From: Theristus sp. LFF4_11
Lineage: Eukaryota; Nematoda; Chromadorea; Monhysterida; Xyalidae
Direction: 5' to 3'
Assembly (NCBI GenBank): GCA_030248135.1
Contig: JASANC010002096.1
Location: forward strand, 1-32,860
Length of the DNA: 32,860 bases
This document shows positions 1 to 10,830 of the stretch, in pieces. Numbering within the stretch: position 1 is the first letter of the stretch; every line of letters begins with the position of its first letter. The position numbers and the translations under genes are program-made. A model generated the notes under the pieces. It ran no database searches and was not told where the DNA came from. It saw only the letters and a program-made list of their open reading frames with translations.

Positions 1-564
1 ATGTTTCTGAGATTGTCACACAATTATTCTCATTGCACCATATTTGACAACACATGACTACAGACACGAATGACAACAAAACAAAAAAATAGAAAACACA
101 ATAAGGAGACCTAAAAAGTTTGAACGGGATGATAATTTAATGACACAAATCGCGGAGATTAGTATAATCTTGCCGACCGAATTAGACCTCGGTGCCAAGT
201 TTCTGTAACACTGGCACAAGTTTTCTTGCATCTCATACCAAAGAAAACCAGGTTTTCTAAACAACATAGACACTTTTGAAAATTTTGAGTGTCAGCATCG
301 TGTTCAGCGGCAAAAATAACCCTAATAACAAAATGTCAGACACAAACTCTATCATCCTTTTCCTTTCGGGACCCAAAGCAAATACAATTTTGAACGAAAA
401 ATGTATCTTTCAGGCATTTTGTGGGTAATATCTTGCTCAATCAGTTTTTTAACAAAAGAGAAATGGTGTTTATCAGCCCTTATTACATGTTTGTGTCCAT
501 TTACAGCAACAACGGAGAAACTTTCCTTCAATTAAGTCGCATCCTGAGGAAAACTTACCCTAAA
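1..564. other. AT-rich sequence with no recognisable gene
   Basis: I see only short random open frames, no splice-supported coding segment and no clear repeat boundary. The right edge runs into the 674-bp tandem duplication. Confidence 0.5.
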
Positions 565-1923
565 AATTTGTATTTTGGGTATTTTGTCTAGTTTGGGGGA
601 TTTTCTGCACAACAAAAACTTTAAATTAGTTTTTATAATATTTCTCATCATTCTTTAGCAGACTCTTCTGCACTTTTTAGCTCAATTTTCAGACTTTTTA
701 TCTTATTTTTACAGTCCGGGTCACCCATAATCAATCTTGTCCCCAAAAAGGGTTTTTAAAGGTTGGAACCTAGTTTTTAGGGGGAAATAAGCACTTTTCA
801 AATTTTTAAATGTTAGCATCGCGTTCTGCGTCTAAAATAACTCCTAAGTACCAATTTTCAGACCAAAAAGAGCAAATTTGTGAAAATCGTTTTTTTGGGC
901 ACCAAACTTTGAGAGCATCAAAATAAATGTGCGGGCTTCGATTGAAAAAATCAAATGCATGGGTGAAATGCGCATGAACGGGGACTATAACGCCCTATAG
1001 TTACCTGCTTTGCATTTTGAAATTTACGGTTATTTTTTGGCAAAAAACTGCATTTTTGATCGTTTTTGTAATGCCCAAATTTTGCACATTTTTGCCCCTA
1101 AAAAAAGTAATTTTTATCCAATTTTTTTTAGATTCTGAACTGTTAGCGCAGGATCTGCGCTTTCGTTTGATACCCGGATGAAGGTATAAGGCCAAAGGAG
1201 TGCAGAGTTACGGCCCATTTTTGTGCAAAAACAGCAAAAAATCGTATTTTGGGTATTTTTGTCTAGTTTGGGCAATTTTCTGCAGAACAAAAATTTTAAA
1301 TTAGTTTTTATAATATTGCTCATCATTCTTTAGCAGACTCTTCTGCACTTTTTGGCTCAATTTTTTAGACTTTTTACCTTATTTTTATAGTCCGGGTCAC
1401 CCACAATCAATTTTGCCCCCAAAAAAGGATTTTTAAGTGTTGGAACCTGGTTTTTAAAAGGTAATAGGCACTTTTTCGAATTTTTAAATGTCAGCATTGT
1501 TTTCTGCGTCTAAAATAACCCCTAAGTACCAATTTTCAGACCAAAAAGAGCAAATTTGTGAAAATCGGGTTTTTTGGCACCAAACTTTGAGCCCATCAAA
1601 ATGAATGAGCGGGCTTCGATTAGAAAAATCGAATGCATGGGTGAAATGCGCATGAACGGGGACTATAACGCCCTGTAGTTACCTGCTTTGCATTTTGAAA
1701 TTTACGGTCATTTTTTGGCAAAAAACTGCATTTTTGGCCGTTTTTGGAGTACCCAAATTTTGCACATTTTTGCCCCTAAAAAGAGTAATTTTTACTCAAA
1801 TTTTATTTTTTAAATTTGAGCTGTTAGCGCAGGTTCTGCGCTTTCGTTTGATACCCGGATGAAGGTATAAGGCCAAAGGAGTGCAGAGTTACGGCTATTT
1901 TTGTGCAAAAACAGCAAAAATCG
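565..1923. repeat. Two tandem copies of a 674-bp AT-rich unit
   Basis: The sequence from about 571 is repeated from about 1245 with an offset of 674 bases. Shared landmarks include the run TTAGCAGACTCTTCTGCAC (from about 657 and 1331), GGTGAAATGCGCATGAACGG (from about 961 and 1640) and GATACCCGGATGAAGGTATA (from about 1169 and 1850). The copies differ by scattered substitutions and small indels, so the duplication is not brand new. The second copy stops near 1923, where unrelated sequence begins. Short open frames on the minus strand recur in both copies only because the DNA is duplicated, and I do not regard them as genes. Confidence 0.9.
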
Positions 1924-2170
1924 TGTTTTGCTTGACCTGCCTTCGGTCTCAAAGCCCCACAGCTCGCCACAGTGGATCTTAGGGGCTGAAAATTTTTTTG
2001 GGAGAGTTTCTTTCGCATATCTAACTATTCCCCCTATCAGAATGTCGAAAACTGAAAGTCGAAAAATGGGCTGGCCGCGGCTAACAGGCATCAGGGTCGT
2101 CTGAGTCGCGGACAGCCTCTTAACGCCCTATATATTTTGTGACTTATGCAGGCCAACCCTTTTTCAAAAA

Positions 2171-2310
2171 CATCGGGTCTGTAGTTTTATCAACGCTTTT
2201 CTGGCCTAGACCCGACCCGACATCGGGTCTGTAGTTTTATCACACAATTTTTATCCGGTCGGGTCTGGTGCGGGTCTGTAGTTTTATCCGTAAAACTACA
2301 AAGCTAAACC
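2171..2310. repeat. Short direct repeats with core CGGGTCTGTAGTTTTATC
   Basis: The core occurs at about 2176, 2224 and 2270, so the spacing is about 48 bases. Part of it is followed by an inverted piece (GTAAAACTAC, about 2287-2296). This is a small tandem array, possibly the remains of a MITE end. No coding content was seen. Confidence 0.7.
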
Positions 2311-2397
2311 GGAGCTGGAGCTGATCCCTGATCCCAATGTTTCACCCCTTCAACAAAGCTGTCAATCAAGGCACTTTCACTTTGTTAAAAAGGCTTC

Positions 2398-2492
2398 ACT
2401 TAGGATTAGGATCAGGTTTAGGATTAGGAACCTACAACGACTTCATTAGGATTAGGATTGGGCTTAGGATTAGGAACCTACAACGACTTCAT
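2398..2492. repeat. Duplicated block of degenerate TTAGGA repeats
   Basis: Two units of roughly 48 bases each contain several TTAGGA, TTAGGAT or TTAGGC-like hexamers followed by the identical tail ACCTACAACGACTTCATT. The hexamers resemble TTAGGN telomeric repeats but are irregular. They may be an interstitial telomere-like tract or simply a minisatellite. Confidence 0.7.
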
Positions 2493-2604
2493 TGAAACCG
2501 AACTAAACAACAAAACAGACTGTAAACTTGGCTTTGGTTTGGTAATGTAGGCAAAGCAGTTTTATCAATGCCCTTTTTCTTTCCTGTGTTAAAGGGCAGG
2601 GGCC

Positions 2605-3331
2605 TAGGGTTGTTAAACAAAAATGAAAATTTTTTTTTTTTAAAGTGATTAAAAAAAAAACAAAAATGCCGATTTTTTAAAAAAAAAAAATTCGAAAAAT
2701 TTTCCTCTAATATGCTCTGAAAACCTCAATTTTGGCACAATTTTTCGAAAGTTCAACAAAAATTTTCTTTGATTATACCTCGTAAAACCTTTAGCAGTCG
2801 ATTTTGGGCCGTTTTACCGACTGATTTTAGGCTTCGACAACATCTGCGATGAAGTTTTTGAGCGTCCCAAAGCTTAGCCTACCATTTCCGATGCAGATAA
2901 GGTGACGATTCGCCTCGCAGAGCGTCCGATTGTGCTCGCTGCTCCGTTTGCAAGCGCTACGTTGTCTGGTTGCTGCTTCGTGTCGTGTCGTCGCGACACC
3001 ATCAGAAGAATTGATCGAATTTCAAGGCGGTATGTTTGTCTTCACTTTAGCATCAGCTTAGCTGGGGACAATTAGTGACGTTTTGGAGGTCAAAACACAA
3101 GAAGAGGCATGGTGACGGTTTGGAAAAGGGGTAATTGAGGTCACCAAAACAAAATCTGCAAAGTTCCGCCATACGGGAGTCATTCGGGAGGCGCTTGCAT
3201 ATCATATGTGGTTCTTCGGACTCCCTGATTGATTTAGCACAACTTTGATTTTTGAAATTTTTTTTAAAAAAAAAAATTTTTTTTTTAAAAAAAAACAAAA
3301 ATGACGATTTTTGGTTTTTTTAACAACCCTA
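2605..3331. mobile_element. Complete hAT-like MITE (family X, copy X1)
   Basis: The 727-bp element begins TAGGGTTGTTAAA and ends with its inverse TTTAACAACCCTA. It is flanked on both sides by the same 8 bases, CAGGGGCC (2597-2604 and 3332-3339). An 8-bp duplication and a tip of the TAGGG.TG type are hallmarks of the hAT superfamily, the group that includes Ac. It has no transposase frame, so it is non-autonomous. The subterminal regions are long A and T runs that can fold on themselves. It lies about 160 bp upstream of the CENP-A start codon. Copies X2 (27248-29408) and X3 (from 32472) belong to the same family. Confidence 0.9.
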
Positions 3332-3339
3332 CAGGGGCC

Positions 3340-3499
3340 ACCGCCACTGCACATGCACCAGTTTTAATAATGATGCATTACGGTCGAGATTAGTTCAGCT
3401 CAGCTAGAAGTAACTCAGAAGAAAGAAGCGAAAAAGAAGACAGGAGAGGCGAAGAAGCTGAAAAAGAGCGTTATACATACACACATTTCTTTCCAAAAG
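3340..3499 (+). promoter_or_regulatory. Short upstream region / probable 5' leader of CENP-A
   Basis: Only about 160 bases separate the hAT-like element X1 from the CENP-A start. The stretch 3418-3470 is strongly purine-rich (GAAGAAAG-like). The frame of the start codon stays open upstream to a TGA at 3371-3373, with a lysine-rich reading but no ATG. This is therefore either leader sequence or the end of an unseen upstream exon. No TATA box is convincing. Confidence 0.4.
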
Positions 3500-6400
3500 A
3501 TGCGAAAACCGCCTCGAACGCCGCAGCGGATGCGTCAACAACAACAACAACAGTCGTCAAGTACGCCGTTGAAACAAACTTGATTCTTCAAGTTTCTTTT
3601 TTTTCATTCACTTCTTGACTTACGGTTCATTCATTGAAATTTGAAAACTGAAAACTACTGTTGATCTGTTGTTGTTGTTCGCAAAATATCGACACCGTCT
3701 CCTCGATCGTTTTACAGCGCGCCAACCGTCGCAAGTGCCCGAGTCTGTGGAGCGAGCGCGTGACTCGTCCATGTTGACGACGACGCTTGAGCACGACATG
3801 TCAATGAGTTTCACCGAAATACCACCGCACCAGAAACAACATCCTGAATATCCACCCGAAATGATTGAATCCCCGATTGCCGGGCCGTCGAATCGACCGG
3901 GCGGCTACCGGCAACGACGACGACACGACGACGAAGTGAACGATGAAAACGGTGTGTGCATGCAGATCTGATTGTTTTTCCGACACCCCACGGCTGACGC
4001 TGTAACAGTCTCTTACAAAAAGCAAGTGGCAAGTTGACAAAAGAACAACAAAATGTAGGCAAAGTTTGATTGGTGAAGATTTGTGGTGTTTTTGTCTGCT
4101 CTGCTAAAAAAAAGATCATGCAGATTGTTTCAGCAGAAAACTCTTGCCGTCTTTTTGAAATCACGATCCATTTTAAAGGAGACCACAGACAGAACTCATC
4201 TGTCCGTGAGAAAACAAAGAAATATCTTTGTATTCACCGGCTCCAGTTTGTGGATTTCTTTTTCATCACTTCATGATCACGTCACAGCTGTACTTTTGCG
4301 GTATGCATGTGTTTGTTAAGTTGCAATATCGGCTTTGTTTTGTGCCAATGATAGCAAGAGAAGAGTGACGTTGGTTGTTACCTGGTTTCGTAATTGCTGA
4401 GTTTTGCACCAATAATTTTCGCAATGCTCTTTTCTTTCAGAGCCTCCATCGAACGACTATTTCCATTTGGCGGCCGGTCAAACGCCAGTGGCAAGGAAAC
4501 ACCCGCTTGGTCAATGTGAGTGTGTGCTTGTTTTGGAATTTTTGCCTAAACCTCGGGAAGACTGTCCAACATTGACACCAAGAAATGAGTTTGATTTTTA
4601 TGTTTCAACTCATCTCATACGAAGTTCATTTTTTCATATGGTTTTTTTGCAGTAAGGTCAAAGAGAGGCTAGTTGTTACTAGAGAAGCGAAGGAAAAGAA
4701 CGGTTTTTTTTGTTTTAGAACCTTTTTAAAGTTTTTTTCCTTGAAAAAACAAAAAAACCGGTTTTTACTTTAAACTTCGGAATTAAAAATCACAATTCTT
4801 ATATGATAGATTGACAGATGAAATGTATGTATGTTGTATGTGGGCATAGTTGTTCCAGAGCCGAGGGGTTGGGGGGGGGGGCGATATAGATGGCTGGAGC
4901 AAATTTTCCAGATAGATAGATAGCTGGAAAATTTTGGGGGGCCGCGGGGGGGGGCATGTGACTTTGGGGGGGGGCGGTCAAAATTTTGAAATTTGATAGA
5001 TAGATAGCTAAAACGCTAAAATACTATAAAAACAGCAAAATAATGCTAAAAATACACTAAAAGTCATGTATAAATGCATATTTTACCTAAAATTAGCGAA
5101 ATTTTCAAGAATTACAAGCAAAAATGGTCAATTTTGGTCAAAAATTGACTCATTTTATGTCTTCGAAGACAAATTTTTTAGATAGATAGCTGGCTGAGAA
5201 ATTTTTTTAGATAGATAATAGCTGAGCCGAAAAAACCTGTCTGATAGAGATAGATTCGAAAATTTTTTTTGGGGGGGGGCGGCGGCCCCCCACCAAGCCC
5301 CCCCCCCCCTAGAACAACTATGTATGTGGGTCACCTAATCCACACCTGAACCCCGGGTTTTCCGTAACTCTGTATTTCTTTGGCGGTGATTTTCGGATTC
5401 CTCATCTGTGTTTTTTCAGCGATCGATCCAGACGATTACGACGACGACGCACAGAGCGGCTTTGAAGACGATTCGGATGAGGGCGACGAAAACGACGACC
5501 TACGATTACGAGCGCAGAGTCGGCAGAATGCAATGCAGCTTCAGTTCGCGCCACAGCAACGCCAACAGAAGATCCCGACGGCCGCGCAGAAACGACTGGC
5601 ATTGTGTGGTGGTGAAGGGGAGAAAGTGCCGCCGCAGTTCGATTATCGCACCAACCGCAAGAAGAAGCCATCGGCTGGCCGAGTGCGACAAGTCCGTGCT
5701 TATTGGCCTTTCTTTAGGGTTCTGTGACTCATTATTGCGCGCATTTAATGGCGTAGGCAGGTTCATAATTGACGCGGCAATACAAAATTGGTGACGTGCT
5801 GTGGCCCCGAGCTCATTGAGAGATACGACGGAGTCGTTTTAATCGTTTTTTGAATTGCCGCTTCAAGCAATAATTTCCATTCGACGTTTGCGAGCGCATT
5901 TAGTCGCAGAACTGAACTTGTTGTTGTTCCATTTAGGTGGCGTTATCAATCCTGGGGAACACAAGGCTGCACAGTTGGTAAATCTTAAAATTCTTGAACA
6001 TCTTTGAAAGTATGAACTGTCGTCGGCGACAATACAAACAACAACAGGCCCGCAAGCACTTTCACCCTCTTTCCATGGCCTTCCCCATAGGTCCCCGACA
6101 CCGACACACTGAGAGGATGTGACGTGGCGTGTGGATGATTATTGGTCTTCGAAAAAAACGAATATGTCCGCTGAAAACTAAAATGGACGAGTTTTATTTG
6201 TGTTTTGGTGTCGATTTACTTCGTTGTGCATCGATATGAGGTCTTCAACTCAGTGCTGTACCTTTTTTTCCAAATGTTTGTTCGCACTTCTGCAGTCCAA
6301 TCGAGGCGGCGCTCGCACGCGTCACGGTCGGCGACGTGCGAGGCCAGGAGCGAACGCGTTGAAGGAGATCAAACAGTTCCAGAAGACCACCCATCTGCTG

Positions 6401-7445
6401 CTCGCCAGAGCGCCGTTCTCGCGTGTGGTCAGCTCCTTTTCTGTCTTTCTTTTTTGTATTCGATCGAACTCGCACGTTTTTTCGTCTCTGAAAACCTTGG
6501 GAAATTGTGGCGCGCATAGGGCTAACACGATTTATTCGAAAATCACTAGTGAGTCAGAGGGACACCGCGGGATGCGTCTACTGCAAACGGCGAACTCTTC
6601 CTTATTTTTTAAAAAGTTCTACAGTCGAACTCGAAATGATAATGGGCTGTCAGCTGATTGGTTGGTGATTACGTGATGCAGCATACTTTCTGTGCAGGAA
6701 TTCATGTGGAGGTGGAGTCTGTCCTCTTGCTCAGAAAGCATGCATCACGTGATCACCAACCAATCCGCTGATGATAGCCTATAATTTCGAGTCCCACACT
6801 TCCCCTTTATGCAACAATCGACAGACTTGGCTACGTTTGAATTCAGCGTTTACTGATTGCTTCCGGCTGGCAGCTCGCAGAAAACCATCGGGCGTGCCAA
6901 ATGCAAATTTTTGAGCACACAACTTGCATAATGTTCTCATTTTTTTGCTGATTTTCAGTCAACCAACAGTTTAACAAACGTCTTATCACAGTTTGTTCCT
7001 CACTTTTTCAAAATTCCTGTGTTTTAGGTTCGCGAAGTGACGCTGGAAGTGGAGCCGTACCGAGAGATCCGTTGGCATTCGTTAGCAATCGAAGCATTAC
7101 AAGAGGTTCGAAATTTCAGCAAAGTTCTTTGGGTTTGACCGTTTTTTTAAAAGAATTTTGCAATCTTTTTTCTATTTTTCAAGGTTTTCAAATGTAGTTC
7201 CAGTCCGTGATACAATGTAACTGGTAAACTGACAATAATATATGAGTATAATCCGCCATATAATTGACAACTGAGAAAATATGATAGCAAAAAAATATTC
7301 AAATCTCGCGTGCTCCTTGATTCAGGCAAGCGAAACGTACCTAACGCAGTTGTTTGAGCGTTCGCAGTTGTGTGCGGCGCATGCGAAACGAGTGACCATC
7401 ATCCCGCGAGACATTCACCTTGTGCGGCGATTGAGGGAAGATTGA
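3500..7445 (+). CDS. CENPA: Centromeric histone H3 variant (CENP-A / cenH3), seven exons
   Basis: This protein replaces H3 in centromeric nucleosomes and marks where the kinetochore assembles. Proposed exons are 3500-3560, 3718-3951, 4441-4515, 5420-5691, 6296-6427, 7028-7105 and 7326-7445; phases match throughout and total 972 nt (323 residues). The histone fold starts near residue 230 ([18 protein letters not shown]), continues through [15 protein letters not shown], and ends with [18 protein letters not shown]. Loop 1 is two residues longer than in canonical H3 and carries W274 where H3 has F, both diagnostic of CENP-A. Canonical H3 genes normally lack introns, and this fold is split twice. 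The tail of about 229 residues has a glutamine run (13-18), a proline/arginine-rich part, an acidic cluster (about 125-150) and a basic stretch beside the fold. The histone-fold exons are secure. Exon 1 and the start are less so, because the frame stays open upstream to 3374. Confidence 0.9.
4845..5322. mobile_element. hAT-like MITE (family Z, copy Z1) in CENP-A intron 3
   Basis: The 478-bp element begins CATAGTTGTTCCAG and ends CTAGAACAACTATG. Both sides carry the identical 8-bp duplication TATGTGGG (4837-4844 and 5323-5330). The interior has G runs near the left end, repeated GATAGATAGCTGG motifs and C runs near the right end, so it can fold on itself. There is no transposase frame. It lies entirely inside the intron between 4515 and 5420. 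The 8-bp duplication supports hAT-type transposition. A closely similar copy starts at 26785. Confidence 0.88.
6640..6785. mobile_element. Palindromic MITE (family P, copy P1) in CENP-A intron 5
   Basis: The left arm CAGCTGATTGGTTGGTGATT is followed about 100 bases later by its near-perfect inverse, ATCACCAACCAATCCGCTGA. Each arm also contains the ACGTGATGCA / TGCATCACGT core. The element lies in the intron between exons 5 and 6. The same arms recur at 25916-26034 inside the ATAD2-type gene, which shows a dispersed family. I could not define a clear target duplication. Confidence 0.7.
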
Positions 7446-7724
7446 TTGAGTCTCTCCGGGGGATTTTTGTTTTTTTTCAGTTGGGTTACATTTTGCCAGG
7501 TTGTTTTTTTAGTTTTTTTGTCGCATCTCGTTGGTCCGCGCTTCATTTCATTATCTTCTCTTGATTTCTCCATCAGTAACCCCAAATTGGTTTATTTGAT
7601 TGCTGTTGCCTGTTGTTGTTCTGCACTTTTGATTGTGGTTTTTCGATCCAATTTTGTGTGTACCCCATTGTTGCTTTTCACCGAACTATGACACAAACCG
7701 CTTATGGCGACTTCTGTAAATAAA
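7446..7724 (+). terminator. CENP-A 3' UTR with candidate poly(A) signal
   Basis: After the TGA at 7443-7445 the sequence is T-rich, and a canonical AATAAA lies at 7719-7724, about 275 bases downstream. No other AATAAA stands closer. The real cleavage site cannot be read from the sequence. Confidence 0.45.
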
Positions 7725-7990
7725 GTAAGCAACTTTTTCTCGATTCACGTTTTCTGCTTTGTGTTTGTCAATTTTTTGTTCACGGTAGTGCTGTTCTCAA
7801 ACAAAATGAGGGCTGGTTATTTTTCAGTTTTGTTTGTGCTTCTTGTTGGTCCGCGCTTCATTTGTTTATCACGTCTTGATTTCTTCATCAGTAACTCCGA
7901 ATTTCAGTATTTGATTGTGCTGTTTTCATTTTTTTGATTTATAATTTTGTGCCTATCCAACAATTGACGCCTGTTACCGAATTATGATGC
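7505..7990. repeat. Diverged local duplication in the CENP-A 3' flank
   Basis: The stretch around 7530-7580 (GTTGGTCCGCGCTTCATTT, then TTGATTTC.TCATCAGTAAC) recurs around 7844-7895, and matching pieces continue to about 7700 and 7990 (CCGAACTATGA versus CCGAATTATGA). The offset is about 310-315 bases. The copies are clearly diverged. The duplication partly overlaps the proposed 3' UTR. Confidence 0.7.
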
Positions 7991-8523
7991 CGATTGAATT
8001 AGGAATTATTACCGAATTGTACCCAATTTACTGAATTGTGGCCGAAACCGATTGGCGGCTTTACCGAGTTTTGTGGATTCAAAGGTGGAACTGCAGTTGC
8101 TTGTTTCTTTCTTCATTAAGAAGTTACTTCAATTTCTTGGAATAATAGGACCGAGGGTTTCACCCTGTTAACAACGCTACCAAATTGCTAGAGATCATGA
8201 TTTTGCGTTGTTTAACTAGGGGTTGGCGTGGGAAATGAAAACCGGTTATTACCTGGAAAAGTTCTTGAAATTTTGGTGCTTGAAAGCTATTGAGCGATTG
8301 TTATCGCTGCTTAAAAACACCAATTTCAACTATATTTGAGATTGTTTCTGTGGGCCATATTTTGAACCTGGGTGTGGGTGGGTGCTGGTAAAAATTGGGA
8401 AATGAAGCGATTTTAAAATGGAACTAAAACCTTTTTTTCTGGCAATATAACAAACCGATGTTTTTACCATCCCTAGTTTTATCCGTTTTGTCCAACACTG
8501 ATTCGTGACTATTCAGGAAAAGT
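7991..8523. other. Intergenic stretch with nothing recognisable
   Basis: No splice-supported coding segment, no repeat that I can bound and no RNA gene was seen between the 3' flank duplication and the mariner-type element. Confidence 0.4.
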
Positions 8524-8525
8524 AC

Positions 8526-9280
8526 AGGGTGTCCCAGCTAGATGTACAACATTTGTTTGTTGAAGTATGCGCGCGTGCGTTGACCTATGTTAATAATTTT
8601 TTCAACGTTTGTAAAAAGACTTCGGGAATTTGTTTGGCACCAAAATTTTTATGTTTCAGCAAATATGGCACAAGTTATGTCAGTTTTAAAAAATACCTCA
8701 TTTTCACAAAAAATGAAGAAAGCAGAAAGAAAGAAAAGAAAGAGAGCAGAAAAAGCAAATCAGACACTACAATCAAACAATATCAACCGTCCAATTGTCC
8801 TCAATGTACTAGCCCTCTCTTTCAATCAGTTTATCCTTTCGTCTGTTGAACTCCAAAACGCCTGTCAGGCGCTCTTCGTCGCTGATTTCATCCACAGTTT
8901 CACCGATGGCCACAATCAGCTCATCGATGGATGCTGGGTGGGTCTCATAAACACGGTGCTTCACAGCGCCCCAGAGCCAGTAGTCGCACGCTGTGATGTT
9001 AGGCGAACGTGCAGACCAGGAAATTGGCCCATCGCGGCTGACCCAGCGCTGGTCAAACTGAGTGTCCAGCCAGTCGCGCACCGGCACAAGCGGCAATTCA
9101 AAAAGTGTGTATTTTTTCAAATGCTCATAACTCAGGTTATATTCAACGTATCGCAACGTTTTTAGTGTCAAATAAATTCCCAAAGTCTTCACTACAAACG
9201 CTGAAAAAATTATAAAAATTAGTCAACACACGCACGCGTAATTACAAAAAAAATGTTGTACATCTAGCTGGGACACCCTG
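8526..9280. mobile_element. Deleted mariner/Tc1-superfamily element
   Basis: The element is bounded by inverted repeats of about 95 bp that begin CAGGGTGTCCCAGCTAGATG on the left and end with the inverse at 9261-9280. TA dinucleotides lie directly outside both ends (8524-8525 and 9281-9282), the insertion signature of this superfamily. At 755 bp it is too short for a full transposase and retains only the C-terminal coding part (8809-9192, minus strand). It is therefore an internally deleted, non-autonomous copy that would need a transposase supplied from elsewhere. Confidence 0.9.
8809..9192 (-). pseudogene. C-terminal remnant of a mariner-superfamily DDE transposase
   Basis: The open frame of 127 codons contains WLDTQFDQRWVSRDGPISW, then SARSPNITACDYWLWG and VKHRVYETHPASIDEL. 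This is the block around the last catalytic acidic residue in mariner-type transposases used by arthropods and nematodes; the D of CDYWLW is the likely catalytic residue. The N-terminal DNA-binding domain and the first two catalytic aspartates are missing because of the internal deletion. The first 30 or so residues (from LGIYLTL) do not look transposase-like and may be read-through from the element's left part. It is not expected to be active. Confidence 0.85.
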
Positions 9281-9282
9281 TA

Positions 9283-10175
9283 TATCCGTAGACGTTTGAA
9301 TTGAGTTTTCGTGCTTTTGGGAAGTCTGCACGCAGTTCTGAAACGCAACATACCGTGAATTGAGGAAACATTGGTTGCGTATTCCGCATTTGGTGGATTT
9401 TTGATATTCGGCCTTGATGGTTACTAGTTTTCAGCAACCATGATTGGTTGAGTGTTCATTCATTCCTGATATTTTTTCATTTTACTGGTGCTACTGTTGG
9501 ATTTCCGGAAAGTTTGTTTTTAAAAGTTATAAAAGTTCATTCAAGTTTGATGCTGCTTATAGACTGTCGTCTTCAAATCAAACGTTTTCTTTGGTTCGTA
9601 ATTCTATTTTTCGTACTTGTATCGTTCGACATTTGCATATTTGAGCCTTTTTTTTATCAAAAGTGCAGCGACCTGTGTGCTTTTGTTTGTGCACTGATTT
9701 ATATGATACCGATATCTAGCCAGACGAAAAAAGTGAGTTTAATGGTGAAAACTAGTTTCGTTTGATTGTCGAACAATAATCGAAATGTTTTTGGTCAAGT
9801 TTGTGTTGTTGTTTTTTTTCTTGAGAAAAAATTGGAAATAAACTGTTGAATATTTTGAAAAATGCAAAACGTGTTTGATCATTTTCACTAACGGTGCATA
9901 CTACAGTACATACACGTTTATTTGTGTTGCATTATTTTCAGTAAACAGAAAGCCAAACAATATTTCTCCAAATGTTGACACAAAGGGGTTGCACGAGGAC
10001 GTGACGACATGTTTCGATTTCCGTTGGGCTGGATCTGGACCATTCACTTTGCGTTCGGCTACTCATTTTATCATTGTGTCTTGGACCATTTCTTTTGTCT
10101 TGCTTAGTCCACAAAAAAGTAAATAGCGCCGAGTACCGAGTACCTTTGGGTTTCCAAAACCTTGCTAAAAAAACT
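9283..10175. other. Intergenic stretch with nothing recognisable
   Basis: This stretch is T-rich with several short open frames. None has good splice sites or a family signature. An AATAAA at about 9837 has no coding sequence upstream that I can support. Confidence 0.4.
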
Positions 10176-10312
10176 AGGGATGGATCCGGCAAATTTGCCG
10201 GAATCCGGACCGGATCCGGCTCAAGCCCGTTCCGGCCGGGCCGGATCCGTAAAAATTGCCGGAATCCGGACCGGAATGGCTTTTTTGTCTAAAAAACATC
10301 CACGCTCATTTC
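10176..10312. repeat. GGATCCGG-rich dispersed repeat, copy 1
   Basis: The repeat starts TAGGGATGGATCCGGC and consists of alternating GGATCCGG, GCCGGAATCCGG and TTCCGGCCGG motifs, ending with CTAAAAAACATCCACGCTCA. A copy with almost the same order and sequence lies at 23507-23713 in the ATAD2-type gene. The TAGGGATG start resembles the tip of Ac-type hAT elements, but no matching right end or 8-bp duplication is visible here, so this copy is probably truncated. Confidence 0.7.
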
Positions 10313-10726
10313 GTCGTTCCTTCATCACATTTTCAGCAGAAAGCACAGACACAGATACATAGTCAGCCAGCAAGACACTGCACTTGAATCAACCAAAAAT
10401 TACAACAACAACAACTGACAAAATTCACATCGCATAGGCATAATCAAGTGCTGGCAACACTCCATTCAGAAAAATTATCTTTTCGGCGTTCTGAGCTCGG
10501 CGGCACACAAACACCTGGCTGGCTTCAGAGAACATTCGTTCGCTTGCCACGCTTGTTGGTAGCGATTGTCGACTATTAAAATAGCTGACACTCCGACATG
10601 CTGGGTTTTTTTTGGCATAACGACTTTCCCCGACTTGCTGTCTTGCCGACTTGACGGATTTTTTCCAGCTCTGATTTAGTGATTGTGCATGTTTCTGCCA
10701 AAATCACGAAGTTTCCTGATCAACAT
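10313..10726. other. 3' flank of the PTR gene, no gene seen
   Basis: Nothing recognisable beyond the poly(A) candidate noted separately. Confidence 0.35.
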
Positions 10727-10732
10727 TTTATT
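10727..10732 (-). terminator. Candidate poly(A) signal for the PTR gene
   Basis: TTTATT on the plus strand reads AATAAA on the minus strand, about 100 bases past the PTR stop codon. This is a normal position for a short 3' UTR. Confidence 0.5.
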
Positions 10733-10830
10733 ATTCAGTTTTTTAAGACCAAAGACCATAAAACTTTGTGCCGTAGCTGAAACATTTCCGAATCATCGAG
10801 TGTGCATTAGTTGGGAGTTTTTTTCGCAAA

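Noticed and set aside
3801..4164. Minus-strand open frames opposite CENP-A exon 2
   Set aside because: They are shadows of the plus-strand coding exon; no splice or family support.
5937..5990. Possible extra CENP-A exon after an acceptor-like TTTAG
   Set aside because: The flanking exons 4 and 5 already join in phase 0, and the segment quickly meets a stop in the matching frame.
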